Shown: positions 26,137 through 39,616 of the stretch, piece by piece
How the letters are laid out: each line of letters opens with the position of its first letter
Position numbering within the stretch: position 1 is the stretch's first letter
Assembly: GCF_023343835.1 (NCBI RefSeq)
Contig: NC_064437.1
Span: 45,104,967-45,168,966, forward strand
Reading direction: 5' to 3'
Source: Lagopus muta
Lineage: Eukaryota; Chordata; Aves; Galliformes; Phasianidae
DNA length: 64,000 nucleotides
Position numbers and translations under genes: made by a program
The notes under the pieces: generated by a model
The model's input: only the letters and a program-made list of their open reading frames with translations
Told to the model about the DNA's origin: nothing
Database searches by the model: none

Positions 26137-28732
26137 GCAAGACTAATACTACGCCAGCAAAGGAACGCCACACAGTTGCACCCTGAGGCAAAATGGTTGC
26201 TAAAACCTGAACAACAATCACACCTCAAGACCAGCTGTAGGACGACCTGAGCTACCCTGGGGACTGAATTTTTGCAAGGTGTTTGGGCCGCTGACTGTAG
26301 TCAAGTGGAGCCTGTATACCTGTAAATTTACAAGAAGTTCCAGACAAGAAAGTGTATATTTTATGCAGAAATCACAACCTTTTACCTTTCTTTCATTACT
26401 TTACTGTTTCTTACATGAGTCTCAAAATGTAGATGCTGGGGTCTGCAGACAGTAACATGATGAGGTAATAAGAAACACTGTCTTCTGTCATGAGCCTTCA
26501 TACATGATTCTCCGCAGCTTTGTAGTCCATAACAAGGAAGGCCAGAGGAGGCTTGGTGTCACTGACTGCTACACATGGCATGGGGAAGCAAAGAGGACTG
26601 AATGTTCTGTGGCTAGGAAAGTCATCATTATGGAATACCTGCAGAGGACTTTCACCTTGGTATGCATTTCTGTACAACCTCAGAGTACATTCACAAGGCC
26701 TAATGGTTAGTTCCTCCCCTGGTGAACCATTGCTCCAACACAGCTACTTCATTAAGCAATCACAGATTACTTCGGAAGCATTAACTAAACTTCACTGAAC
26801 CACTTGGATAAGTCTGACTACCTACTTACAGATATTGTCTCCATGGCAGGAGAGAGCACAGCAGTGTCCTGAAAGATAGGAAGTAATGCACGTAACTGTA
26901 ACTGTGCCCAAATCAATGGCAAAGATGACACAAGGGCTACTGTAATCACCAGAGGGTGTCTTCTGAAACGAGAGAAAAAAGCAACTATAAATGGGAATTA
27001 TGCTGTATTTTAGTGAATGGGAAGAAAAGCACTGAGATTTCAGTTGAAAAACGCAGATTTAAATATATAAATATATATATATTTTTTTTTCTAAAGGTTG
27101 TGGGTTTTTTGTTTGTTTTTTTTAATTGGTATGTAAGAATGCACAGCATATATAATGTTACTTTCTGGTTTGAAAAGGAGCCAAAAGCTGCAAACAGCCA
27201 TAATAGACATGCCAGTTGGCCATTTACAAAGCCTAGTGCCATATGTTTCCCCTCTTTTTCTGGACTCACATCTCTTATATCAAAAAGTGGTTCTTGCTTT
27301 ATGAAAGGGATGAATGTAATATTGAATGTAATATCCTGAAGGATACTTTATCTCAGCTGCCATAAATTGGATCTTGGAAAGTTGAGATGCAAGTGAGGCA
27401 GAAGTACCAACTAATGCAATTGGCACTATACAATGCAGCCAGGAGCAGCACAACATACATTCATTCCTATTCTGCAGGAAAATCTTGCTTCCTTGTATTC
27501 TTGGAAAAAGCAGATCTGCTCCCCTTGGGCTGGCTTAACTTCTGTCATTTTCCTCAAGGCAATGCTATTCAAAGAGTTTTCCATTACTGAGCAATTCATC
27601 AAGCTGAGGGTTCCCAAAACAGCTGCAAGATTTAGATATTGAACAGAGATACAGTATACGCCTATGTAAATTCTTAGGAAATGTAAGATCAAAGTGATGG
27701 GAGGTAATGTTGGACAATCTAAATATGAGATAAAGATCAAAGGAATGTGACATAAAGCTCTGCTAACAAACCTGTTTCCCATCTTTTAGGGGACAGTGGG
27801 GTTTTGCAGTTACTCCTTACCAATTTGGTTAAATGAAAGAAAAACTGTGCTCAAATACGTTCCCATTTCATTGGCCACTCCATTCATGAAAAGTCAGAAG
27901 ACTCGACTTCAGGAGAAAGTTGCTCAATGTTTAAATAGCACTGGGCTTAAAAAGATGGTAATGTGCTTTTCTACATTGAGATCAGCAAAGAAAAAGAGAA
28001 ACAAATGTGGAATTCCAACATGTACAAGAAGTTACACAGACTGGGGGACAGAAGTTAGACACACTGGGGAAGAGAGGCTTGCCACTCTGCAGACAACTGA
28101 TGTTCAGCTCCCAGAGGCCTCCCAGAGGCACCTACTTGCCACCATGTTCTCTACCCAGCTCTATCCGAGCCTCACAGACTTTAGACTTACAGAAGCATGT
28201 TGCCATAAATAAAATAAAGCTTTCTTTTCATGCTCAGGATCTCCCATCACCACCTACATTCTCTTAACACAAATAGTGCTGTGTCTTCAGTGCTAGTAAA
28301 CAAATAAAGAATTATTTAATTTTACAGGGATATTTCATAAACAACCCACTCTTTCAGCCCTACTCTGCTTGCCCAGAGCATCTGTCTACTGTCAATGTTT
28401 TGCAAAGGAATGGGAACTGCAAAGATAAAATGCTAATCAGATTTCTGAAATGAATACCCAAATTGGCAAGGTGGCAACTCCAGCATCTCAGCAGAGCTAT
28501 GCAGCATTTGTTCTGAGCTCATTTGCAGCATGTGTGTATTTCTGTGCAAGTTGGGAACATCTGTGGTGGGGGCAAATCAAATCTTGAAGAAACTCCCGCA
28601 AAAAAAGCAGGGGTGTAACCCAGGGCTGAATTAGCCCTCCTATTTCCAAACAGTCTACTGGGGACTGTATGGCCTAGGAGGTGTGTGTAACTGGCAGGTG
28701 CTCAAGTGTCAAAATAGAAGCAGAATCACTGG

Positions 28733-28965
28733 CGGCATACATCCTGTGCTCCGCGGGCAAGACGCAAACAAGAAAAGCAGTTGAGTTGTTTGGTGCAAAA
28801 AGCAGCTTCCAGGATCACTCCAGCCACGGTGCCGTTGTGATCAATCCGCATTGGCAAGTATCAGTTTTCCATGTGTGTTTCGCTTAATGCTGGCTGCCTG
28901 TGGAGAGCAGCTCGGGCAGGCTGATGCATGCTTGTTATCGCTGGCGTAAATATCTCTGCCTCGTG
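28733..28965. promoter_or_regulatory. CpG-retaining block, candidate conserved non-coding element
   Basis: I count 12 CpG dinucleotides in about 230 bp, against very few in the kilobases on either side, yet the block is not GC-rich enough to be a CpG island. No coding frame is credible. Retained CpGs in methylated intergenic DNA suggest an unmethylated or constrained element. Confidence 0.25.
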
Positions 28966-30864
28966 ATATTATGGCACAAAGCAGCTGGACTATTTGAAAA
29001 TCATTTAAAAAGCACTATAAAATTAGGGCTCCAATGCTCCTATTTTATGACTTTCATGAGCAGCCATTGCCTAGAGAGAAATTATCCTCTTTATTTTCAA
29101 GGCTAAAGGTTCTTTTAACATTCATCAAAATCGAAGTGCACCCTTGATAACACATTGAACTGTTACTTATCTAGTACAGCCTCTTTACCTTCTGCATAAT
29201 ATCACATTTGAGATCTCAGTTCTTCGTATACAACTCATTTCACTGTGTCTGCTGTTGTTTTCACCAAATGAATTTGCATAGTTTCAGGAGAGGCTGGCTT
29301 ATGCCCCCAAACATATTTTTTGCATAATTCTTAATTTATATATTTTTAATTTCTAGAACAATAGCTCTGAATGTTTTTGTTACTGATCCTTCTATAAAAA
29401 ATGGTCAATTACCTCCTCTGGCAATGACTTTTCACAGACCAATTAAGCACTCTATGGGAAAGGTTTTCAAGGGCATAAATAGTGCTTCGATGCATAGCCT
29501 GATATATTCCCTCTTTCTGCCTTCGAAAAATATTTCCTCCACATAAAAAAAAAGTCCTTGATAATTTTTTGTTCATCTATTGTTTCCACAGACAGCTTCT
29601 TTGCTAAACTCGGGAAAATGGTGAGTGAAGCAAAGTAAATCCAAAGAGTAAGGATGGAAATCCATTATTTTTAGAAAAAGAAAGGAGCACAACCGTACTG
29701 GCCATACATAAAGCTCAGATTTGAAGGTTTCTGCAGGAGACATCACATGAAATTCTTGGCCACAAAGGCCGTGAGTGGCCCTGTATACACTCTGTCTTGC
29801 AGCTCAGGAAAACCACTGCTTTCCTCCAAGTTGCTTAACCTCTCGTAGGTTTCTGTAAAAGCCCAGTCACTTCATTAGCCAGGCATCAAATACAGACTGA
29901 GGATAAATATTTAGAAAGCCATAACCCTAGCTCTCTTCTCAGAATTTCCTTTTCAGCCAGGATTTTATCTTTATTTCCTATGGGGGTAGCAGGCTGCATC
30001 TCTGTGCCAAAAGATGGCATGCTTTCAGATCTCTGCAAACAGGGAAGGCTGCTGCTATTAGGGCATGCTGAGAAAGTGTGTAGCCATGCAGAGGAGCTGT
30101 GAAGTCAAGGCACAGTATCCTGTGATGAGGAACTGTCACCGGCCAGATGGCAGCCTGGGTGTGTGCAAAGAGAGCCGTGCCACTGCGCCAACACCTCTAC
30201 TAGCAGAGTCAGATGGAATATTTAACTGGCCATCAACCAGTTTTCTGTTCACCAACTGGATGCTTAAGCTAACAAAGGGATGAGATGGAGTTATGTGGTA
30301 ATCACAGTCATTTAGGACCTTAGGATGACACAGCAAACTGGAGTCATGAATAGCAGACCCTCATGCAGTCTGCTGTCACTATGGATGTAGAAAGTGGGGC
30401 AGACATTTAGTAAGCTCTAATAAGAAGGCATGTCATCTCTGCAGCTAACTTTTGAGTTCCAACAGTCAGCAAGCCACTAGTAACCTTCCTCCATCTGATG
30501 GTGCCACAAAAAGGGAAAAGGACCCAGGTGAGCATTTTAGGCCAGATTTGACCTTTTGGGTGAATCATGATGTAGCACTCCAGGCATCACAGTTCTTACC
30601 TGTGGCAATGATCAAGCAATGGACAGGGGACAGCAGCAATCCAGCACCACAATCATGTCTGTCTTGGTTCTGCAAGAGCTTCTGACCTTCTGAGCTCATT
30701 TGTTTGAGTGCTTTTTCCCTCTCAGGTGTATAGCCCTTACTCAGCAGAAATCTTTGCAAAATCCTTTAACCCAGGGCTTTCAAGTTCCTTGACAGCCCTG
30801 AATTTGTTTTTGTTTTAGGGATGAACTATCTGTGCTGAATTGTTTCTCAATGTTATCTTCACTC

Positions 30865-30983
30865 AAAAAAAGAGAAAGAGAGAAAGAGAAAAAGAGAGAG
30901 AGAAAGAGGAAGGAAGGGAGGAAGGCAGGAAGGAACGAAAGAAGGAAGGAAGGAAGGGAGGAAAAGACAAAAAAAAAAAAAAG
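30865..30983. repeat. Purine-rich (GA/GGAA) low-complexity tract
   Basis: More than 100 bp made almost only of A and G on the plus strand: GAAAGAGA units, then GGAAGGAA-type units, then a poly(A) run. There is a mirror-like character but no transposon body. Confidence 0.9.
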
Positions 30984-32737
30984 CCAAAAAAACCCAAAAA
31001 TACAAATTAGCATTTAATATAAAGTCTTCAATCCTAAAAGGTCAGAGAGGGTTTTCTTTTCAAGTACAGAGATACCTATAGAATGTTGTTTCCCCAAATA
31101 CATACTTGCCTACTAAAACTTCAACATGTAAAGGGTTTGTACTTGCTCACCTCAATTCCAGAACAGGATTTAGCATATCCTTGAGATGCTTTGGCAAAAA
31201 TGATCAGTTGGTGAAAGTACAGCAAAAGGACCTGGGATGCAGGGTGTTCTGGATGAGGCAGCTTCAACAGCATCTCACAATCTATTAAACTTACTCACTT
31301 TCAGGAAGGCTTAATCCACTTCCAAATAGCAGGGGGTACCCAGTACCCGTGGGTGGGCAGCGGAAAGGCAATAGAAATCCTTGTAAGCTGACAGTGTGCT
31401 TATGGTGTCACCAGCAGTTCCAGTTGCCATCACTTGTTTTTCTCACAAGATGAAGGTTATTCTGCTGCTAACCACAGAACCAACCTGAGATCAAAGTCTT
31501 TTTGACTAATAGAATAATATGAAGAACACTACCTTAAAAAGCCAAGCAGGACCAGAATCCCAAGAGTAGAATGCACTGGGGTCTGTCTGAGCATCATCTC
31601 GTGAGAAAGTGGTGTTGCTGTCCAGCTAATAGGCATCTGCATCATCAGTTGTTTTTCCTCATCATCACATCAGTTGAAAGTTCTGTGTCAGCCATGTGGC
31701 TGATGGGTCGGTTTCTCCTGGAGAAGAGAGAGGTGTCTGAGCTGGCCACTGTTGCTAGTCCACTGTGATGCCCAGCAGCCCATGTTGCAGCCAGGATGCA
31801 CAGGCATCCAGTGACTGCCCCTCTTCCAGCAGCAAGGTGAGGGTGCTTGCACTGCTTGGATTCTTCTACTAGCACGAGTGGAGGAACTGGGCAAGGAAAG
31901 ATAAATTAGTCTGGGAAGAGAAAATTAAAGAACAAGCACAGTTACAAGCTTTTCCTACACAGAAAATCTGCATAGGAAAGGATACAGTGTAGATTAGTTG
32001 ATGAATCTGCCCTGGTCAATAGCAATTTAATTCGAGTACCCTTCACATTTTTCTCCCATCCAGCCACAGCAATTTCTTCTCTGTCACTATCAGTTCTACC
32101 AGCCAGCCACAAGTGCACTATTTTTAAAACACGCAAGGTTGCTTTCTTCTGCCATCTTCTGGCAAAATGGAAAAACTACGGTGTTTCATTGCTGGCCCCA
32201 CTGCTGAGTTGCTCTGAGGCAAGGGCTGTCAGTAAAGGTAGCACGCAAATCAGAGCAGTCTTGTGTACTGAAAGCCTGCCCTGCTCTTCCAGCTGATGGA
32301 ATAGCAGTGCTCCGTTGGTTATCCCAGAACAAAATGTCTGCTTTGTAGTTCCATGACACAAGATATCCTTATTTCCTTTTCTGATAGGCATGTAAAGATT
32401 TTCCTTCTACAATTACGTATTTCTAGTCTCCCAATGGAAACATCACATATCATGTCAAAACATGTTACATGATTTTTTTTTAATTTTAAAACCAATCACT
32501 TTCAAGTTCTTGCTAAAAATGGGTATGAGCTTAATTTAATTTTCTTGTTCTTTTTGAGGTTTTGGAGGTTTTTGTTGGGTTGTTTTCTTTTTTTTTTTTC
32601 TTTTCCTGCAATCACAGAGATTCTCTATGAATGGCTTAGTCTCGATCCTCACTCTTCTGCAAGAACTCTTCCCATATAGTTTTACTAAAAATATGACAGT
32701 AATGTATGATAAATAAAAAAGGAAGAAAAAGAAGTCC

Positions 32738-32764
32738 AAAACAACAACAACAACAAAAACAACA
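32738..32764. repeat. (AAC)n microsatellite
   Basis: Five AAC units in a row, followed by degenerate units. Confidence 0.8.
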
Positions 32765-35700
32765 GTATTTTACCTTGAAATAAATGATTTAGAGATAGTA
32801 AGAAAAACTATACACAAAATTCCAGCCTGCCAAGAGACCATAAGAAAAGCTGCTAAAGGCACCTGCAAAAATGACTGCTTGGGATGCCAGGCACTGCAAA
32901 AAAAGAATGGTAATGCTATTTATGATGCATGAATGGCTCCCAGTGCCTGAGAATCTCACAATCCTTAATATATTCCTGCTCATTGAGAGTTTCTCAGGCA
33001 GAGGAGAGCCTTCCCAGGGTTGTGCTGGAGGCACAGTTAGCAGGAGGCTTCCTTTGGGAAAATGGACTGAAATGTGCAGCCTATCTCCCATGTATCTGTT
33101 CCAAACAGCCTCTAGCAGGCACAGCCCCCAGCAAAGGCTCTTAGCTCAGCCCTGGGCATCCATCGGGCTGTGCTTTGCTGGGAGCTCAGCCTCCCTCCCA
33201 CCCTACCAGCTCAGGCATCAGCCTGCAGCCCATGTAAAACCTCAGCAAGCTTCACAAAAACAACAGTATAAAGCCTGATGAGTGAGAGGTGGAAAAAGCT
33301 CTCCTCAGAAGTTCTAGTGCACAATTGCCCTTGTTCATGTCCTGCCCAATGATGTGAGGCTCTGGGGTATCAACACCGTGCCTTGGGCATGGGGCAGGCC
33401 TGTGGTGCATCAACTGATCAAAAACCAGCCATTTAAAACCTGAAGAAAAATTGCTCTACTTCATACCAACTAAGCTGAGAGCATCCTTTGAGAGCTCTAC
33501 GATTTCCCTGGAAAAAAAAATTAAGTGCCAAAATAGATCTTCCACTGTGGAGTATGAATTCTTTCTGCTCTTGATTCTACTGCAAAGAAACTGCAAAGAT
33601 TTTGTACAGCTTTGTCAACTTTATCAAAAGGTGTCTTTTTCATATGTACTCTTTCAAGCAAGGGAGAGCACTTCACTGCTTACAGGAACTGTGCAAGGAG
33701 AGACAGGCAGCTGCAGATACCTCTGCCAAACGACCGAGAAATATGAAAAATCATTGACACGTGCCTTCAGATATTCTGAAATCTTGAGAGCTTGACAGCA
33801 CCATCAATTTTGTATTGACAGCAGCAGTCAAACAAAAGTCATTTGAGAAGTAAATTGAGGAGAAAAAAAACAATCCTTAATCCACTGTTATACAAATCCA
33901 TATGCCTGCAGAGGAGCTGGTGCTTAGGAGCCTGTTTTAATAGCAGTACATTAACATCTTTGTTTGTCTTTCCCAAAGCTTGCAACGCTTTTTTCTCCCC
34001 CTCTCAGAATCTGGCCTGTTTGACAACACGTGTCACATGGTCACATATCAAGCCCATAACTGACACCTATCGACAGCCCACGATACCGACAGCATCTCGG
34101 TGTGGAGTTGGCAGTGCCACTGAGCCCTTACCCATGTCAAGGTCACTGCTTCTGCTCTGGCTGGAGCTCTGCCCTTGGGCACATGCTGCCCCAGGAAGCT
34201 TCTGCCTGAGCACGTCACAAGCCGCAGCCGCTCTGCCCCGCTCCTTACATAAGATGGGAGTGAAGTTTCTACTATTAGAAACAGTTAGTGGCATGGCAAG
34301 CTGGGAGCTGCTGATCACAGCACGCAGCACAGGAATGGCTGCTAGCAATGGGATTACAACTACAGCTATTTTAATTCTGGTAGCAGCATCAGGCAGGTCG
34401 AGATGTGCCAAAAGAAACAGTAGTTTGGAGGTCGTTTCTGTTTTTTGTTTTTAATCCTTATCAGTGGTGCCCTGGACAGCAGTGTTCCAGAAGAGAGCCA
34501 GGGGGGAGAGCATCATCCCCGGCTTGACAGACATCCACAGCCAAGTTGGAAATTTCGGTAGGAGCCTGTGGAGGGCAGCGCTGTCTTGCTGGGGATAGTG
34601 CACAGAATAGCTCAAAGATGCCAGCTGCTAAGGTAATATTTTATTTATTACTTTTTTTCTCCTTTGAATCTGGAATCTGCAGATGCCAGAGCTGCCATCC
34701 GGCAAGCAGGGAGGATGCCCCATTTCTGCACCTGTCAGATCCATTTGCATACCCTTAGGATATGGGCAGGTGCCGTTGCCCAGGCCATGCAGCTCTCACA
34801 AGGGAGGCTGGGGAAGGCAGGATGGAGCTGAGGTCAGCACCGAGCTTCTCCCCCATGGAATGATATGGCCTTGGAAACACATGTGGATTGGTTGTTCCTC
34901 TGCCCACCTCCAGCACCTCACAAGCAGAAACTGATTCCCTGCAGCCCACTACAGAGAAGCTGCTGTGCTCCACTAGAAAGGTTGGCCATGAACAGAGGTA
35001 TTGGGCAAGGCAGAGCAGTGGAGGAGTGCCAAGGCTTGGGCTCTCCCTGGCCAGCCAAGCAGCATTGCAGTGTGGGGCAAGGGGTCCTGCAGCTGGCAGA
35101 GCCATGGCTACACTGAGGGCTGCACACGCCAGAGCCCTCCATCTGGCATCTTTCCCAAATCATAAATTCTCTTTTTTTTTTTAAAGAAAAAAAAAAAGAC
35201 TCCCGTAAAATAAGACAAAAAATATCAGGCAGCATAATCTTAATTGTACATTCTGCTTTTCTCTTCACTCCAAAATAATGGAAATGGCATAAATACAGTG
35301 CTGCACTGAGCATGTACCAGTGCAGGGGCCAAGGGACTGCCTCTGCTTTTTGCGAGGCAGGGGCACAGCCTCTGGCAAGGCAGAGCAGGGTTTAAGCAGT
35401 GTGCAGAAGCAATGAACTTCTGCTGTTCCCTGCTGCTTGAGCGTGGGCAAAATAAAAGACCATAATATATGATGCAGTCAGCCAAGAAAGCAATATTGCT
35501 CTGCCATGTGCACGCTCTATACCGAGACACATCCAGGATCTCATTTCAAAATTCCCATAGGTGCCTCATTTAAACCATCAGCCATAACCTGCTTCTCATT
35601 TTCAATACCACTTGGTATTAGAGCTGCAGTGAACTGCTGGTGAGAGATTCTAATTCCTGCAAACAAGCCCCTGTAGGCTTGCAAGGAAAACAGAGAGTTC

Positions 35701-37283
35701 CCCTCTCAGTTGCCTGCTAGGTTCCCATCTGGCTGTTTTAACTCCGCTATTGCTTTTAAATGTGTCTGTTTCTGCACACGAGGCTTTCAATTCTACCTCA
35801 AGAGACTCCAGGGTTCTCTTAGCATCAGATTTTGGCCAAAATGTAGAGACACAGATTGGGTCTTCTTAACAGAAAGGAAGATCGGGTTTCACATTACAGT
35901 ATCTGAAAGATTAATTTCACTTACACGATCATTTTCCTGTGAACTACACTTCTTTCCATCTGGATTTTTCCATCAGGGGGACAAAGAGCCATAGTGTGAA
36001 GCACTACCTGTGAGAAAAGAGCAAGGAGGGGAAAAGATGACTGCAGAGTAGCTCAATCAGAAAAAAGAGATGGAAAAACGGGATAGACAGCAGTTTAAAA
36101 TGCTTCAGCAGGCCTATTTTTGTTTGTTTTTCATGTGAATTATATTCTGATGTCATGCTTTGGTATTGCGAACCACCTAATTTGCTGGGTTTTGTTTCAG
36201 TGAGTTCAGGACATTTGGCTGCAGGAGTTTTCAGAGTCATGTTACTGTTACCCAGTGTTTGCCTTATCATGGCAACCATAGGTCCACCCCAAAACAGCAG
36301 TCCTGCTGTTCCTGAGGCCACAACCACCTCCTATCACTGAAAGACACCTGCCACTCCCCACGCTGTCACCAGAGCCACCAGCAGAGCCTTGCCAACTAGA
36401 AACATGCAGGGGATGTTGTGGTGGTAGGACAGGACCTGGGGCCCAGCTGCTGCCCTGTGATGGGCTCCTCTTGGGAATCACGATAGTTCAGCTTCTGTAG
36501 CTCGGTTCTGGCCTTAGGAGGCATGATAATACTACAGCAAAATGGCAGCAGGCCTTCCCCATGCTGCAGGAGTGAAAATGAAAGATGCTTGGTTAGTTAG
36601 TGCGTGTGTTTAATTATACAAAACGTGTTTTCCTCAACCAGAAACATACCACTTCATCTTGTTTTTATATTTTGAAGGATTTTATGCAATGATAAACTCA
36701 AATTCCAAAACAGAAGTATTTTTTTAATAGGAAAAAAAAAATGGCCTTTTTCTTCCTTTTGAGATACTAAAATGAACTATATCAAATCCTCAACATCAGA
36801 GGATTTCCTTTTTCTTTTTTTTTCTTTTTTCCTCAGAAGTTTGTTTTCTTAGGCTGAAATCTGCAAGTCCAACACAAATCTATTAAATGCTTTGGACAGT
36901 TCAAGTCAAGCTTGACTTTGAAGCTGTGCATATTTTTTCCTTTGCCAGAAAAAAAATCTGCATTAGAAAATGGCAATTTTTTTCCTAGCGTCTGAAGAAA
37001 AAACAAACAACAGAAAAATCCCTTGCTGACTGAAGTACTCAAGATCAGGATAACATTAGCTGAGATACAAACCTCTGCAAGAAGCACAGCTGAGGTGTAG
37101 AGCCCAGCAAGACCTGTCAGGATGCACCCCGGTGCTCTGGACGCTTGGTGACTGATGGTTAACTTCAGAAGGGTTTCAAAGTGTTTGCCTCCTTGCCTTC
37201 TCCCCATGAAGCAAGGAGGTTAATCCGCCTGGATTGCCTCCAGAAGCTTTATCCAGTCTCAAGTGTCTCTAGTATATAGGGGG

Positions 37284-37300
37284 AAAAAAAAAAAAAAAAA
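37284..37300. repeat. Poly(A) tract
   Basis: Seventeen consecutive A, without a recognised retroposon next to it. Confidence 0.8.
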
Positions 37301-38388
37301 GAAAGATAGAAACAAAGAATATAATGAGATGGCCTTAGGTACTTCCAGGCTGCAGCTCCAAAAGAGACCTCTGCAGAAGGTGTTAGTGACCTTGTAAGAG
37401 ATTTTTCACAGAGGATCCTGCCTTCCTGCTATCTGTTTCCACCTAGAGGAGCTTCTCTGAGCCACACGGAGGGGGAAACAGAGAAATGTGATTTGTGGCA
37501 GCACTTTTGCTAACTTTGCAGTATCTGAAAGTAGAAGGGGGCAGGGAGGAAACCCTGAGCTAAGTCCCTGGTCCTCAATTAAAAAATTCATGCTACTTTT
37601 CTCATTAGTCCAATCACCTGGTGTAGTTATTTCCAAGTTTCTCCTGAAGGGCCCATGGAGTAATTCAGTTTCAAGGCCAGCACAGCAGTGAGAGAGTGGC
37701 GTGGCTGGGAGGAGCCATGCTGTGTGCTGCCATGAGGAGCTCGCTCCTCTGGAATTAGTCATGGGAAGTGAATCTTGCTAATGTGTTACAGGGGAAGAGG
37801 TTTGCTGTATGAAAGGGAGCTCTGTTGCAAAGCACCTTGCTGGCTGCAGTGGCTGGAGTCCCTTGCTGAGTCCCACCATTACCAAAAGGTCTCAGCTCTA
37901 GCAGGCCAAGAGAACTACTGCAAAATCAGGCCCAAAACAAGAAGCTTGGCAATGTCATCTCTTTTTCTCTCTCCATTACCTTAACAAGCTGATGTACTAC
38001 AACAGAAGTTAAAAGCAATGAGGGCTACAACTGAAAACGTAGGAACCATCTGCTTACCTGCACAGCTTCAGCTTTTTAACACCTGCAGTAACTGAGACTC
38101 ATCCACCCTCCTTGAAAATTTATCCATGGCATTCTGAGTCCCCTGATGTAGAACCTCTGTTATCTTTCTCTTAGTGGGGAGAAGGAGAAAGAGGGGAGCA
38201 GCGGAAGCAATTCACAGGAATATATGTGGTGTGATCAATACTATGCCTTGCATCACTGTACTAATCTTCCTATAAGCATGCTTGCTTGTGTCCCACATCA
38301 GCCTACACTATTTAAAATAAGGCACCCAGCTTAGGACAAAGTTGTTGGTAGCGCTTTAGGAGCAACATCCATCTGGCTGATGCTGTGG

Positions 38389-38450
38389 TGGGGCAAGGGA
38401 CAGACTAGATGAATTCTAAAGGTCTACCAGGGGCTTCCTAGAATTGCTGA
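38389..38450 (+). mobile_element. Possible decayed CR1 3' end
   Basis: The phrase GACTAGATGAATTCTAAAGGTCTACCAGG resembles the CR1 terminal segment (GACTAGATGACCTT..AGGTCC..CCAA), but there is no ATTCTATG tail and the match is short. It could be chance or a very old copy. Confidence 0.35.
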
Positions 38451-39616
38451 GAAAATAAACCAAAACTCTAGATTGAGGTATTCAGGTATTACAGTGCAAG
38501 CTGACATCACATAAGCTTTTGCAGAACAAGCACAGGACACCTATCTCACAGTTTGAATAAGTTCTCAGGTGGCTCCCACACTATGGCTTTAACATCAACA
38601 AGGGAGCAGTGTTGCAAAAATGGCCCAAGTATTCAACTGCAGGATCTGTAAGGGAGCAAAGCAGTCCTAGATGGGATTTTTAACATGGCTACAAAACCGG
38701 GACTTTCAGCTTTATAATTTTCCTAAATTCAGATGCTCCTTTTTCTTTACATTGCAGGTAAGCGCCCCCTCCTTCAGATGAGAGAAATGGCTTCACTCTG
38801 GAGGCAAAATAGTTATCATATTATTTATACAAAGTGGAACAGCTCCCAGAAGAGAGGCTGAGGCAGACAAGACACAAGCATACCAGTATAGATGACAAAT
38901 ATTCACCTGAGATATAGGAAAAAATGGTTCACATTTGCTGTTTCTATTTATATGCATATATGCTTGTACACTTGTGCATGTCTGTGCAAATGCATCCTTA
39001 TAAATGAAAGAACAATTACATATACATGCACTTTGTTTATGTATGCACATACACTATGAGAATATATGTCCTGTAAACATCCTAAGATTCCCACCTTGGC
39101 CCTAGAAGCCTTGTGAGCCAGTCCAATGGCTCGTTCTTCCAAAAACTTGCAGTTCCAGCTAACAAGAAGTGAGTGTGCGCAAACACTTCTGTACCTCTCC
39201 AGCATAAAATACTGGAGCTCTCCCATTTTACACTCATCAGCACTGCAGTAACAGCAACAATACCTGCACCTATGAGGGTCAGTCAGCACTGTGCTGGAGT
39301 GGCACAGGACATTTTTTTTTCAACAGCCTTACTTGACAAGAAATTAAATCATATCGTCTTATGCTGCTGCTCTCTCAGGGGATGAATTACATGCCTGTAG
39401 AGTTGTACCACAGGGTCAGTCCTGCTCTCTGGATGCCTTCAGCAACACCTGCAGGCCCTACTTCACACACCAGTTATAATAATGTAATGCTGCTTGGAGG
39501 GTAATGAGAAGGAATGCTTTGTGGGGAATATTATTTCTGCATGAAATAATTCCTCTTAATTCATTTCAGAAAAGCTGTCTCTGATACAACCTGAGTGTGT
39601 GCAAGAGAGGAGCAAG

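Larger units (their letters stand above)
21770..39560. other. Long intergenic region between DUSP13A and the middle DUSP gene
   Basis: About 17.8 kb without a recognisable exon. Open frames here are short or lack any family resemblance. Contents include a (TA)10 run, a purine-rich tract at 30.9 kb, an AAC repeat at 32.7 kb, poly(A) at 37.28 kb and a weak CR1-like tail at 38.4 kb. Candidate regulatory blocks at 22.23-22.54, 26.11-26.14 and 28.73-28.97 kb are described separately. Confidence 0.5.

Noticed and set aside
33843-34454. Open frame of about 203 codons on the plus strand
   Set aside because: It starts at a non-ATG codon, shows no domain, repeat or family resemblance, and has no flanking splice or promoter context that fits. 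Probably chance.
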